Counted from the stretch's first letter, positions 8,479 through 17,963 are shown. The stretch: 64,000 nt of DNA from an uncultured bacterium (GCA_948467735.1 CAOKFN010000003.1:62001-126000); one strand, 5' to 3'. Numbers and translations: made by a program. Notes: generated from the letters alone by a model not told the origin.

Positions 8479-9785
8479 CCTGCTACCTCTTTTTGTATCA
8501 CATTTCCATTATCTTCGTGTAAGCATATAATAAAAGCATATAACAGCCAAAATTCAAATGTAAAATTGCAGGCAAAAATCATTAAGATAACCGCACACCA
8601 AAAGGCTGTCAATAAAATATCCGTATAGCGATTTCTGCTTTTTTTTAAATCCAAGGTCATTTTTACAAAATTTCTAAAGAGATATGCGGTTCCCAGAATT
8701 CCCCAGTACATATTGTAATGCAGAATTCCTGATTTAACGGTAAGCGCCGCGTCCGTGGAACTGTCTGCCAGCCCGACAATCTCCGATGTATTGAATTTAA
8801 TCGGAAATTTTGAAAATATATACAAATAGCGGGACAGAGCATTCTGAAATACGCCCAGATATACTGCGCCTCCGACACCGCAGGGGAAACATATGCCTAT
8901 CATAAATCCTATTCCGCAGGTATATAGTCTCGTTGCAACGGAAGTATATTGTTCAATGTCCCTAATAAGACTTTGTGAAAGAGTCGGCAGAAGGGTTGCT
9001 GCGAATATCATCATTGCTGCGGCCGCTCCGAAAAGCTTGGCAAGTGTTTTTCTTTGAAGTTTTTTTATGACAATGATGATATAAATTAAAATCGTAATCG
9101 CAACAGATGCCATTAATGTCTTTGATTCTGTGGTAAGTATTAAAATTAATACACAGACAAGTGTAATGAACTTTTCGACTTTCTTTTCACTCACCAAAGT
9201 CCAATATAAAGAAAGTGCGGAATACACATATATCATCATGGTAGTCCAAGAGCTTTCCGTGGTAAGCAGACGGATTCGCCAGTATGGAAATCCTCCTGCG
9301 AAATGCAGGCTTTGAAAAGCATAAGGAGACTGACTCTTCTCAATCATGCATATCACTGTAATTATGATAAGTGTCACAAAGGCATATTTTCCGATATACT
9401 TTGTCCCTGTTTTTCTTGTCGCAGCCAAAACTAGGGCGACATATGCCGGATAGGAAAAGTATTGCAGGCATACCTTAAACGCTTTTATCGGCAGAAATTC
9501 GGAGACAACCGTTAGGCCGCTGCCGCAGATAAGCCAGACAAATATTGCAATATAGCTGATAATTGTTAAATAGCATCCTAACTTCAACAATTCCTTCAAG
9601 CGCGGATTATTGGGTATTTTTTTAGTCAACAGTGTATGGACGACTATTGCAATCAGCGCAAAGGGCATTAATATGGTATATCCTGCGGCTCCAATATATA
9701 AGCTCAATGGAGAGTCCTGATAAATTGGCAGCAAAATCAGAAAGAAAAGCAAAATCTTATAAAGTTTTTTTTCTCGCACTATCAT
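8475..9785 (-). CDS. Wzy-like polysaccharide polymerase (O-antigen polymerase/ligase type membrane protein)
   Basis: A roughly 436-residue, very hydrophobic protein with about 11-12 predicted membrane segments by eye (for example YKILLFFLILLPIY, TILMPFALIAIVVHTLL and FVTLIIITVICMI). A longer loop in the second half (IGICFPCGVGGAVYLG, then FNTSEIVGLADSSTDAAL) matches the layout of O-antigen polymerases, whose primary sequence is poorly conserved. The position among glycosyltransferase genes supports polymerisation of lipid-linked repeat units on the outer membrane leaflet. The start could be the ATG at 9785 or the GTG at 9791; both overlap the end of the preceding glycosyltransferase gene. Confidence 0.7.
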   Translation of the reverse strand: MIVREKKLYKILLFFLILLPIYQDSPLSLYIGAAGYTILMPFALIAIVVHTLLTKKIPNNPRLKELLKLGCYLTIISYIAIFVWLICGSGLTVVSEFLPIKAFKVCLQYFSYPAYVALVLAATRKTGTKYIGKYAFVTLIIITVICMIEKSQSPYAFQSLHFAGGFPYWRIRLLTTESSWTTMMIYVYSALSLYWTLVSEKKVEKFITLVCVLILILTTESKTLMASVAITILIYIIIVIKKLQRKTLAKLFGAAAAMMIFAATLLPTLSQSLIRDIEQYTSVATRLYTCGIGFMIGICFPCGVGGAVYLGVFQNALSRYLYIFSKFPIKFNTSEIVGLADSSTDAALTVKSGILHYNMYWGILGTAYLFRNFVKMTLDLKKSRNRYTDILLTAFWCAVILMIFACNFTFEFWLLYAFIICLHEDNGNVIQKEVAG

Positions 9786-10962
9786 CTTCACACATCTCTC
9801 TTAATTGCTTCTCAAACTTATTCATTATGCCTGTCCATGAATACTGCTCCTTCATCAAACTATTTGCTTTAGTTCGGATCATGTCATACTGTTCAGGATG
9901 ATTCATTGCCGAAACGCATAGGTCGGCAAATTCGTTCGGGGAATCCGCCGCCAGCACATGCTGTCCGCTTATAAATTTCATTCCCTCAATTCCTTTATTT
10001 GTTGTTATTACAATTTTGCCATAACCGAGCCCTTCTAAAAGTTTTACTTTGACTCCGCCGCCGCTTAAGATTGGAACTATAATCACCGCACTTTTCTCAT
10101 AATAGGGTTCTACACTGTCCACAGTGCCGGTTATTGTTATGCCGGCATATTTTCTACTCCATTTAATTAATTTCTCGGAGGGATCCTTTCCGACCAAAAA
10201 TAATTCTGCGTCAGGTATTTTACTGGTCACACGATTCCAGACGTTTTCGATAAACCATATTGCGCCCGTTTCGTTTGGTTCATAAGACATTTTGGCGATA
10301 AACGAAATTATCTTTGAATGTACGGCCGGCTTTAATTCCTGTACGTCTGCTCCTGCAGGAACCAATAAAGTATTTTGAATGCCATAATTATTTTCAAAAT
10401 ATTTTTTATCTATTTCTGATACGAAAGTGTATACGGAGATAGGCAGGTTTTTGTATTGTATTTGTTCATAATGCGTTAATTGACGCGCCGCAATTTTATA
10501 TATAATGCGTCGAAATATATTGTTCGTATGATTTGCGATGCTTGCCATCGACAAATGCTCAATATTGTGCTGATTTAAGATGATCTTGGCATTTTTAATT
10601 ACTGTATCTGGCAGGTTTCCCAGCATTTGCGGATATTCAACCATTACTAAATCAGGAGTTACTCTTTTATAGCAGGTTTCAATATCGTTTTTCATGTTTT
10701 TGTTCCATCTGCTAACAGCTGGATAGGGATAAAACATACTCTTAAATAGGGTATTGAGGGATATATGTCGAACATAAAATCTTACTTCTTGACAAAAGTG
10801 TTCAATTTCTGTTTTGTAGTTTATTTCTGACGGACTGTCGGCAATTATGAACAGATAAATATCATTACTTTTCCCAAGAACCTTTATTCTGTTCCATACA
10901 CCAACACGCCCCCCTGTATTGGCAGGATATGGACATTCCGGCATCAGCCAAATTATTTTCAT
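9757..10962 (-). CDS. Glycosyltransferase, GT4-like
   Basis: A 401-residue GT-B glycosyltransferase. The N-terminus MKIIWLMPECPYPANTGGRV has the proline- and glycine-rich loop of GT4 enzymes that act on lipid-linked acceptors. The C-terminal half shows IISFIAKMSYEPNETGAIWF, DAELFLVGKDPSEKLIKW and the acidic patch GGGVKVKLLEGLGYGKIVIT. The last resembles the EX7E region of the StaR or 'glycosyl transferase with PEP-CTERM context' type. AGGTG is seven bases upstream of the ATG. It is one of three GT-B enzymes and one GT8 in this operon, which suggests a repeat unit of about five sugars counting the priming residue. That count is an inference. Confidence 0.8.
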   Translation of the reverse strand: MKIIWLMPECPYPANTGGRVGVWNRIKVLGKSNDIYLFIIADSPSEINYKTEIEHFCQEVRFYVRHISLNTLFKSMFYPYPAVSRWNKNMKNDIETCYKRVTPDLVMVEYPQMLGNLPDTVIKNAKIILNQHNIEHLSMASIANHTNNIFRRIIYKIAARQLTHYEQIQYKNLPISVYTFVSEIDKKYFENNYGIQNTLLVPAGADVQELKPAVHSKIISFIAKMSYEPNETGAIWFIENVWNRVTSKIPDAELFLVGKDPSEKLIKWSRKYAGITITGTVDSVEPYYEKSAVIIVPILSGGGVKVKLLEGLGYGKIVITTNKGIEGMKFISGQHVLAADSPNEFADLCVSAMNHPEQYDMIRTKANSLMKEQYSWTGIMNKFEKQLREMCEDDSARKKTL

Positions 10963-11018
10963 TTTTCAGCACCTCATTGCATCTTTTTCTTTCTGCCACA
11001 CTTTTCAGCGCTGCATTT

Positions 11019-12065
11019 TTAAATGGATTTCTTTTCTATGTTAATTTTTGATATTATTGACGCTAAACTTACCATTAATGGTCTTCCATAAGCCTGTAAT
11101 AATCCTGAAAGCCAAATAGAAAATTTTCTTGGCATCATATGAAACATAAATACATATATATCAGCAAGGCTTTTTTTCCTTTGGTGCGTCCAAAGTTTAT
11201 TTAAACGCCAAGGGCTAATTTCTTTATAATATAACCACTTTTCGACATACCTGTGTCTGCATCCTTCATACCAAGGTCTTCTCCCTAAAAAGCTTGTTGT
11301 AAAATGTATCAAAACCGGATTGTCAACGGCATTTTTAATCTCTTTTTCAGAATAAAAATAAGGAGGTTTTCGATATGTCAGCATTTCCTGATAACTAAAA
11401 TCATAAAAAATTGTTACCGAGTTAAAACGCGGTTCAAAACAATATGTATCTTCTGACAGTACCGCATTTAATGCGCCTTGGTCGCCTTGCTGTATCCTGC
11501 CGTTCTTTTGGCGAATAAATTGCTTTAACTTTCCTTCAATATTATTTTTTACCCAACGCTCCATATCCACCAGCATTACGCCAGAGTTGAACATAACAGC
11601 TTCTTTAGGGAGATTTATATTAGCACGATATTGTCTGCTGAATGCGTCAAGCAATGCTCCGATTATCTTTCCTTGCAGGTCTAAGTTCCATAAATCTGTA
11701 AGAGACTGGTTAATGATAATATCACAGTCAAGATATAATACCCTTTCCAAATTAGAGGGCAGCATACTTGATATGAATAATCTTGTGTATTGGCTAATTG
11801 AACCGCGATCCGTTGATATGTTTGCTCCTAATTCTTTTATAATGTCTTTGGCGTTAAGCCATTGGGGCTTTGCCCTATTGTACTGAATGCACAATTTTTC
11901 TACTTTATTCTTATTTTGTTCCGAAATACCGCTGTCTAAAATATATAGATATATCTGCTTCATTTGGCTATTGTTATAAAACAATGATGTTATGGATACA
12001 CCCATTATTTCTGCAAACTTATCATCTGCCGCATATACGATATGCATCACATTGCGTTCATACAT
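11019..12065 (-). CDS. Family 8 glycosyltransferase
   Basis: A 348-residue GT-A protein of family GT8. The start MYERNVMHIVYAADDKFAEI contains the UDP-sugar-binding strand. The metal-binding DxD is DCD at residues 113-115 (LYLDCDII), and the C-terminal HFTTSFLGRRPWYEG corresponds to the family's HxxxxxKPW metal and phosphate motif. GT8 enzymes are retaining glucosyl- or galactosyltransferases, often adding an alpha-linked Glc or Gal to lipopolysaccharide or surface polymers. AAGGAG lies eight bases before the ATG at 12065, which supports this start over the internal ATG at residue 7. Confidence 0.9.
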   Translation of the reverse strand: MYERNVMHIVYAADDKFAEIMGVSITSLFYNNSQMKQIYLYILDSGISEQNKNKVEKLCIQYNRAKPQWLNAKDIIKELGANISTDRGSISQYTRLFISSMLPSNLERVLYLDCDIIINQSLTDLWNLDLQGKIIGALLDAFSRQYRANINLPKEAVMFNSGVMLVDMERWVKNNIEGKLKQFIRQKNGRIQQGDQGALNAVLSEDTYCFEPRFNSVTIFYDFSYQEMLTYRKPPYFYSEKEIKNAVDNPVLIHFTTSFLGRRPWYEGCRHRYVEKWLYYKEISPWRLNKLWTHQRKKSLADIYVFMFHMMPRKFSIWLSGLLQAYGRPLMVSLASIISKINIEKKSI

Positions 12066-12177
12066 TTGACATTCTCCTTATCATGTATACAGACAGCTGT
12101 TTTTACCATGCAATTAATAAGTATGTGTTCATATATTTTCCCATTGTCACCATGTTTTCAGAGTAAACTATCTGTCA

Positions 12178-14487
12178 TTATCCGACTTTCCCATACCGTA
12201 TTTCCAGCACCTCCATCTTCACCCCGTCAGGCACAATCAGCAGGAATTCCATATTCGGGCAGTTGGCAGTGAGATTTGTGTCAATGATATAGGTGCATTC
12301 CCCGTTTTCATCAAAATCCTCCAAGGCAATGTCCGCCTGATTCCATGTCAGCGTCCCCCAGTCGGAAGATATCTTCACGGATGCGGCGGCGCCTTCGCTC
12401 AGGGCATATTCCACAAGCCGAAGCCGGAATTCTACGCGAAGCATCCCGTGATATATCGTGCTTCCCGAGCCGTGCCAAAGGGAATTGTAATAACCGTCCA
12501 ACAGAAGCGCGCCGCTTTTTGTCAAGGTCAAGTTGTTGCGGAGGGCGGCTTCTTTTAAGTCCACGGCCTGCTGTCTGCTGTAATAGGTCGTCAGCGGGAT
12601 GCCTGTATTTTCCAGTATCTTTTCTGCGGCTTCGCTGTTGGTGTAGACTGCATGTCCCGAAGGCAGGACGCCGTATACATATCCGGCTTCTAGGGGATAG
12701 AGCAGTTCGCCGTCATCTTCTACGATCATCGTAGTATCTTTATCCCGGGCCCTGCTTTCCGGCGGGAATACCATGCCTTTTATGTCGTTGAACTCCCTTT
12801 GGTAAATTTCGGGAATATGATCTATATACAGTCGGCCTCCATTTTTTCCACCATTGAGAAGCGCCTCTATAGCCGGTCTGTCCGCTTCTATGAAATTCCG
12901 ATATTCTGCCTGTGCATGGCGGATAACCAGTTCTCCCTGTATGACTGCAATGAAAATTGCGGGACATAGGGCGCCCAAGCCGATACAAGCCTTCCTTGGC
13001 AGGGGAGCTTTATGGATAAACGCAGCCGCCAGCTTAGAGAACAGATACAGGAATAGAGCGGCGGCAGATAGGGCAAGGGATGCCGCCCCCATAAACAGCA
13101 GATGCCGTTTGGGATTGTCCAGCCCCATCACATCCACTATTGTTTTTATATAAACGACAGAGAGAGGAAACGTCATAATAATTACTGCCGCTCCCGCAGC
13201 TATGGCAGTGTATACCGCATAGGTTCGTCGGGATAGGCCCTTTTTTTCATGAGTTTCGCAGGTTTCCTGTCTCTTTGGTGCGAAACTTGCAAAGGGCAGA
13301 AGGAGAAACAGGTTGTAAGCCAGTTCAGGCAGATGGTGCTCTATCATGCTGTGAACGGCGATGAAGGCCGCTGCCAAGGCCAGTTTCCGATGTCCGTTCC
13401 GGAGTGCTCTTCTTTCAGTCCATATGTATTGAATACACACCGCCAGCAGAACGGCCAGACCATACCGTATCAGTATCAGAACATAGGAGCTGTCTACAAA
13501 GTTATATTCCAAGGCAAACGACCATGCAGTCCCTCCGCCGTAGCCTGTCTGCTCAAAAGCGGTTCCAAACAATGAAACGCCGTATTTGTCCATTGCCGCA
13601 TGTCCCAGATTCAAGCGGCTGCTCAATATTTCATTAATGCGATTCCAAACGATATTTTCCGTATTAAAAAAATAGGTCAGTCCTATCATTAAAACTGCGC
13701 AGAATGGCAGTACATGCGGCAGAAGAGTATCCTCCAGTTTTGTCAGCAGAGGGACTATTTTAAATCTTTCCCTGAATGTTTCTGTCAGGACGTAATACGG
13801 TATGCCAATCGCAAGCAGGACCAATACTATCGTGCTGCACTTTGCCTGACAGTAATACAGCACGAAAACAGCGGAAAGAACAGAGCATATAAAGGGACAC
13901 ATAAATCGCCTTCCGCCATACAGTACCCAGCCAATTAATACTAAAAATGTGACATGGGCGGCAAAATCTGTCGGATATGCGATGCCGAAAGCATGTCGAA
14001 GGGGTTCGCTTGCGTAGACGCGGTCGGGTATGCAGCCCACAAGACTTCCCAAAAGTGCAAGAAGCAGAACATACAGCCCTGTCCAAAAACCTGTCTTCAA
14101 AATTTTCCTGTATGGCATACCCACTGCGCCTATAATAAGCAGGGCTGTGTCAAGGAGGAATATATATCCGGTAGACAGCCATGAAATGCAGAACATGGCG
14201 CATGTCAAGAAGCCTACTAACAATTTCTTTCTGGCATACATCAAAGCATATATCAGTCGAATGACAGCCGCAGCCAATATTGCGCCGCGTATAATTATTT
14301 CAAAGTTTTCCGGCCAAGGAATATGAAACAGCGTCCCGCTAAAAGACTGTTTTAAGATATACAGTGAAGCCGCAGTCAAATAAAGCACTTCCGATATGGC
14401 AATAAAACAAGACTTTTTTCGTTTAAGTGCGGTAATAACGGACTGTATATCTATGCGCTGATACCTTGCAGCTGAATATTCAAAAAT
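12178..14487 (-). CDS. Large polymerase-like membrane protein with extracytoplasmic C-terminal domain; possible ATT start
   Basis: An ORF of 736 codons from GTG 14388, or 769 from an in-frame ATT at 14487. By eye the first two thirds have about 12 membrane segments. One stretch, NFVDSSYVLILIRYGLAVLL, resembles the DNSYL...L..YG pattern of Wzy polymerases, preceded by a long loop. Roughly the last 240 residues are mostly soluble with beta-rich segments and would face outward. No family is certain. The best ribosome binding site, GAGGTGAT just after the stop of the Wzz-like gene, sits eight bases (counted from GAGG) before the ATT; there is no ATG, GTG or TTG in frame near it. The longer form adds an N-terminal membrane segment. 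The gene lies directly after the chain-length gene. Confidence 0.65.
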   Translation of the reverse strand: MFEYSAARYQRIDIQSVITALKRKKSCFIAISEVLYLTAASLYILKQSFSGTLFHIPWPENFEIIIRGAILAAAVIRLIYALMYARKKLLVGFLTCAMFCISWLSTGYIFLLDTALLIIGAVGMPYRKILKTGFWTGLYVLLLALLGSLVGCIPDRVYASEPLRHAFGIAYPTDFAAHVTFLVLIGWVLYGGRRFMCPFICSVLSAVFVLYYCQAKCSTIVLVLLAIGIPYYVLTETFRERFKIVPLLTKLEDTLLPHVLPFCAVLMIGLTYFFNTENIVWNRINEILSSRLNLGHAAMDKYGVSLFGTAFEQTGYGGGTAWSFALEYNFVDSSYVLILIRYGLAVLLAVCIQYIWTERRALRNGHRKLALAAAFIAVHSMIEHHLPELAYNLFLLLPFASFAPKRQETCETHEKKGLSRRTYAVYTAIAAGAAVIIMTFPLSVVYIKTIVDVMGLDNPKRHLLFMGAASLALSAAALFLYLFSKLAAAFIHKAPLPRKACIGLGALCPAIFIAVIQGELVIRHAQAEYRNFIEADRPAIEALLNGGKNGGRLYIDHIPEIYQREFNDIKGMVFPPESRARDKDTTMIVEDDGELLYPLEAGYVYGVLPSGHAVYTNSEAAEKILENTGIPLTTYYSRQQAVDLKEAALRNNLTLTKSGALLLDGYYNSLWHGSGSTIYHGMLRVEFRLRLVEYALSEGAAASVKISSDWGTLTWNQADIALEDFDENGECTYIIDTNLTANCPNMEFLLIVPDGVKMEVLEIRYGKVG

Positions 14488-14500
14488 TTATATCACCTCT

Positions 14501-15856
14501 TTATAGCAGTACATAGCCGATCACCTTTTTGTTAAGTGCTGCAATTCCTTCTTGTTCATTCTGGATATCAGCTATTAGGGATTTGTCTCTTTCTTCCACT
14601 ATGACTACAGCGTCGCATTCTGCCAGCAGCTCAAGGCTTTCTGTATCACGGTTCATATTGCCGCCCGCTTTCAAGATGTAATCGCCCAGCTGTAGTGAAA
14701 TTTCTTTTGCAAGCTCCTGCTGCCGCCGGGAATCTACGGTTCCTATCATAAGAAGCTCTTTATTTTCGCCGGCCATATTTTTAATATTGGCGGAAATAAT
14801 AGGAACCGCCGCTTCTCTGTCCAGCTGTTTATTGGTTCCGTCAAGTCTGTTTAAGATATAATCCATCAGGGATAGCCGAGTATTTTTCCCCCTCTTTCTG
14901 GGAAGGACGCCTAATAGGGTATAGCCGTATCTGTTTTTTAACTCCTTTTCCCCATGAATCCGGCTTCCAAATAGATAAGATCCTGCATAAAATGACATTG
15001 TCAGGAATCCGCCGGCGATCAGGCCAAGGATAAAAAATTTTCGGATGCTGTGGGGCGGGCGGGGTTTCTTTAATTCCATCTGCCCGGTCTGGCATTCAAG
15101 GATTGCCTGTTCAAAATCCGATATGGCGTCCAAACCTCGTTTCTGTGCGTCGGCAAGAGTATTGTCAATATTGTAGGTCAAGCTGCGATTGATGATGGAT
15201 ATCGTATGTTTATTCACATCCGTGTCCATTTTTTGGTACTTTGCCATGATCTGTTCTGCTACAATATCCAATATCTGCTGTGCCGTGTCTCCGTCGGTGT
15301 ACCTGACTGAAACGGTAAAGGTATTGCCGTTGTAGTCAACGCTTACGCTAAACAGCTCTTTCAAATAAATAGTCTCTTTTGCGGTTAAATCTTCTATCTG
15401 CGTCCAATCAATCGTAGATTTGAAATTGGAGGTGTAGGCGTTAATCAGGCTGTCCGTAGGATCCATGCTTGTATTGGAGGGCAGATTTTCCCATTCGGTT
15501 CCATCCAGCTTTACGAAGATGTCCATGGAAGCCGTGGGCACATTATAGGGAACAATCTTCATTAATATGGATTTATCCATATATGTCTGCTGCTGCTCTA
15601 GCTGCATTTGGTAATGCTCCTGATTTCGCTCAAAAGAAGCGACCTCCAATTCATATTCTGCCAGTTTGATTTCGTATTCCCGAAGCTCTGCAGGCTTTCC
15701 ATACTCTCCCAAGGATTCCAGCGTATTAAGAAGAAATTTACATCCTCCTGCCAATATGCCAAAAACCAGCATCCCCATTAAAATCCTTCGCCATTTATAC
15801 ATCACATAAAAAAACATGTCTATTAGGTCGATTTCTGTTTCATATTCTTTATTCAT
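14501..15856 (-). CDS. Wzz/CpsC-type chain-length determinant with degenerate BY-kinase-like tail
   Basis: The start was placed at 15856 (MNKEYETEIDLIDMFFYVMY) because GGAGG is nine bases upstream and the longer frame begins inside that site. The 451-residue product has the Wzz layout: a cytoplasmic N-terminus, a membrane segment near residues 27-45, a long extracytoplasmic part with coiled-coil stretches, and a second membrane segment near 270-292. The tail past it (MIGTVDSRRQQELAKEISLQ, then CDAVVIVEE and KKVIGYVLL) resembles the core strands of CpsD-type tyrosine kinases but has no GxxGxGKT Walker A motif, so it is unlikely to be an active kinase. These proteins set polymer length together with a polymerase. 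Confidence 0.8.
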   Translation of the reverse strand: MNKEYETEIDLIDMFFYVMYKWRRILMGMLVFGILAGGCKFLLNTLESLGEYGKPAELREYEIKLAEYELEVASFERNQEHYQMQLEQQQTYMDKSILMKIVPYNVPTASMDIFVKLDGTEWENLPSNTSMDPTDSLINAYTSNFKSTIDWTQIEDLTAKETIYLKELFSVSVDYNGNTFTVSVRYTDGDTAQQILDIVAEQIMAKYQKMDTDVNKHTISIINRSLTYNIDNTLADAQKRGLDAISDFEQAILECQTGQMELKKPRPPHSIRKFFILGLIAGGFLTMSFYAGSYLFGSRIHGEKELKNRYGYTLLGVLPRKRGKNTRLSLMDYILNRLDGTNKQLDREAAVPIISANIKNMAGENKELLMIGTVDSRRQQELAKEISLQLGDYILKAGGNMNRDTESLELLAECDAVVIVEERDKSLIADIQNEQEGIAALNKKVIGYVLL

Positions 15857-15930
15857 TGCTCCGGTCCTCCACAAAGGTTTGGAGTATCTGTCGTATTTCT
15901 TGAGTTCTTATGGCCGTTTCATGGCAGATA

Positions 15931-17346
15931 TCATCTCGACCCCTTCCCGCTGACCACCACCTTCACCGTCAAAAGCAGTATCTTTATGTCCTCCCAGATG
16001 CTCCAGTTGTCTATATATTCCATGTCCAGCCTTACCACTTCGTCAAAGTCCTTGATGTCGCTCCTCCCGCTCACCTGCCACAGCCCCGTCAGCCCCGGCG
16101 TCATGCTCAGACGGCACCGGTGTTTCGCCTCGTACTGCTCGAACTCGTCCACCGTCGGCGGCCTCGTCCCCACAAGACTCATGTCCCCCTTCAGCACGTT
16201 CCAGAACTGCGGCAGCTCGTCTATGCTTGTCCGCCTCAGGAACCTTCCCACCCGGGTGATTCTCGGGTCGTCCTCCATCTTGAACATCAGCCCCTCCACT
16301 TCATTCCTCCCCGCAAGCTCCTTCCTGCGCTCCTCCGCGTCCGCATGCATCGACCTGAACTTGTAGATCGTGAACTTCCTTCCGTTCCTCCCCACCCGCG
16401 TCTGCCTGAAAAACACCGGCCCGGGCGAGTCCAGCTTGACCGCGGGTGCCACGAAAAGAACCGCCGTCCCAAGAATTATCATCCCAAACAGGCTCCCGAT
16501 GATGTCCAGCGTCCGTTTCATCACCATCTGCCGCGTCGAAAAAATGTTCCTCGCAAACACCGCCGCCGCGTACTTCCCCACCCGGCCCAGCGTCTTTTTC
16601 CCCGCATACTCTATGTCGAAGGCGCTGATGTTGACGTTCACCAGAATTCCCATCTGGCCCAGCTCCCTGACCCAGCATCCCAGCCTTGCGGCGTCGGACA
16701 GGGCGCTTCCCGTGATGAACACCTCGTCCACCCCGTGGTGGGCCGCATAGTCCAGAAGCGTCCGGCCGTCCGCCACCACCGGTATGCCTGCCACGAAGTC
16801 AAGCCCCGGGTCGTCGGTGAGCGCCACTCCGGAAAGCTGACGGAACCATTCGTTGTAGCGCAGAATGTTTCCGATGGCCTCCTCGGCATCGGCGGTCCCC
16901 GACACAAGGAGGAGCCGGCTGCTGTAGCGGCTCCTGCGGTAGCCCTTGAGCATAAGCTGCTTGAAGGCCAGCCGCGCGCCGCAGGAAAGCAGCGCATATG
17001 ATATCAGAAAATACGCGGACACCAGCCGGGCCAGCCCGTCCGACCGGTGGGCCAGATAGAGGACCGCCAGAACCGCAAGGTACAGCAGCAGCTCGCTCTT
17101 TAGAGTCTGCTTCAGTTCCTCGAAGGGGCCCCTGCGGAAAAAGTGCCGGTACGGGTCCAGCAGGAAGGCGAGAACCGTGCAGGCGGCAAGGAACAGGGCC
17201 AGAAGCCCTGCGCGGTCCCATGCCTCGAATTCCCCGAAAAGTCTGCCGTACCTTGCCGCGAAGCTGATTCCCAGCGCGGCCGTCAGGCATAGAAGGTCCA
17301 GGGCAAGTATCAAAATATTTTCAACGGTTTTTGTCCTACCGTACAT
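15931..17346 (-). CDS. Undecaprenyl-phosphate sugar-1-phosphate transferase (priming glycosyltransferase, WbaP/WcaJ type)
   Basis: A 471-residue protein from the ATG at 17346 (MYGRTKTVENILILALDLLC). It has several N-terminal membrane segments, a CoA-binding-like Rossmann middle part (SSRLLLVSGTADAEEAIGNI), and a C-terminal bacterial sugar transferase domain from about residue 276: KRTLDIIGSLFGM, then DSPGPVFFRQTRVG, YKFRSMHADAEER, DELPQFWNVLKGDMSLVGTR and GLTGLWQVSGRS. These enzymes load the first sugar phosphate onto undecaprenyl phosphate at the membrane and start repeat-unit assembly. It is the first gene of the operon. The region is much more GC-rich than the genes that follow. The longer frame to 17433 lacks a ribosome binding site. 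Confidence 0.93.
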   Translation of the reverse strand: MYGRTKTVENILILALDLLCLTAALGISFAARYGRLFGEFEAWDRAGLLALFLAACTVLAFLLDPYRHFFRRGPFEELKQTLKSELLLYLAVLAVLYLAHRSDGLARLVSAYFLISYALLSCGARLAFKQLMLKGYRRSRYSSRLLLVSGTADAEEAIGNILRYNEWFRQLSGVALTDDPGLDFVAGIPVVADGRTLLDYAAHHGVDEVFITGSALSDAARLGCWVRELGQMGILVNVNISAFDIEYAGKKTLGRVGKYAAAVFARNIFSTRQMVMKRTLDIIGSLFGMIILGTAVLFVAPAVKLDSPGPVFFRQTRVGRNGRKFTIYKFRSMHADAEERRKELAGRNEVEGLMFKMEDDPRITRVGRFLRRTSIDELPQFWNVLKGDMSLVGTRPPTVDEFEQYEAKHRCRLSMTPGLTGLWQVSGRSDIKDFDEVVRLDMEYIDNWSIWEDIKILLLTVKVVVSGKGSR

Positions 17347-17433
17347 CTCAGCATCCCGCCTTGTAAGTGCTCTGCGGGCCGACGCCGCGGCAGAAGGGCC
17401 GCCTGCGGCGCGGCCGTCAGGTACTGCGTGCAT

Positions 17434-17937
17434 TGCGGCCCGGGGCCGAAACAGCGGGGCCGAAGACGCAGGGGTACATAGTCAAAAGCTTCCAGAACAT
17501 GCATTGAAACCAGCCGCTGGCCGGCGGCTGTGCGACTCTATTTATAACAAATAAAGAAATCCTTCCATTGAAAATCCGCTAAAGTAAGGGATAAATGTGC
17601 AATTTATATCCCCAAATAGAACGATAAGGACACAATGCAGCTGTTGAGAAATTTTTTAATGATGGTGGAATGATGATAGATGTACAGAGTATTACAAACG
17701 GGTACTGGGGGTAAAGTTAAATTGTGAATGAGCAGCAGGTACAGCGGGGAAAAAGGGACGGAACAGACTCGACGAGTGGGGGCTGTGGTTTGCTGCCAAT
17801 CTTTTGGATTTACATATGCTCAGAAAAATAGAAACGCAGAAGTTTGTTTATCAGGGGATTTGGTCATTGAAGCCGCATAAAAAGGCATCTGAAGTTCCGA
17901 GGCGCTCTGAGTGCCTGACACACCTTCCTGCAGCTAA
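17434..17937. other. Intergenic region upstream of the polysaccharide operon
   Basis: About 500 bases without a convincing gene. The operon promoter should lie here, but no clear minus-strand -35/-10 pair with 17-base spacing was found; TATAAA-like boxes near 17548 and 17595 lack good partners. Short plus-strand frames, such as the one from 17804, have no ribosome binding site and no recognisable protein character. Confidence 0.5.
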
Positions 17938-17963
17938 GAGGGTGGGCAGGCCCGCCTTCTTTT
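17938..17963 (+). terminator. Terminator-like hairpin on the plus strand
   Basis: GAGGGTGGGC (17938-17947) pairs with GCCCGCCTTC (17950-17959) with two G-T wobbles, followed by TTTT. A second hairpin with 6 paired bases lies just upstream at 17900-17916. No gene precedes it on this strand, so it may end a small RNA. Confidence 0.4.

Noticed and set aside
15910..17001. 363-codon plus-strand frame opposite the priming transferase gene
   Set aside because: Very rich in proline, histidine and arginine, typical of the antisense of a GC-rich gene. The minus strand has clear family motifs.
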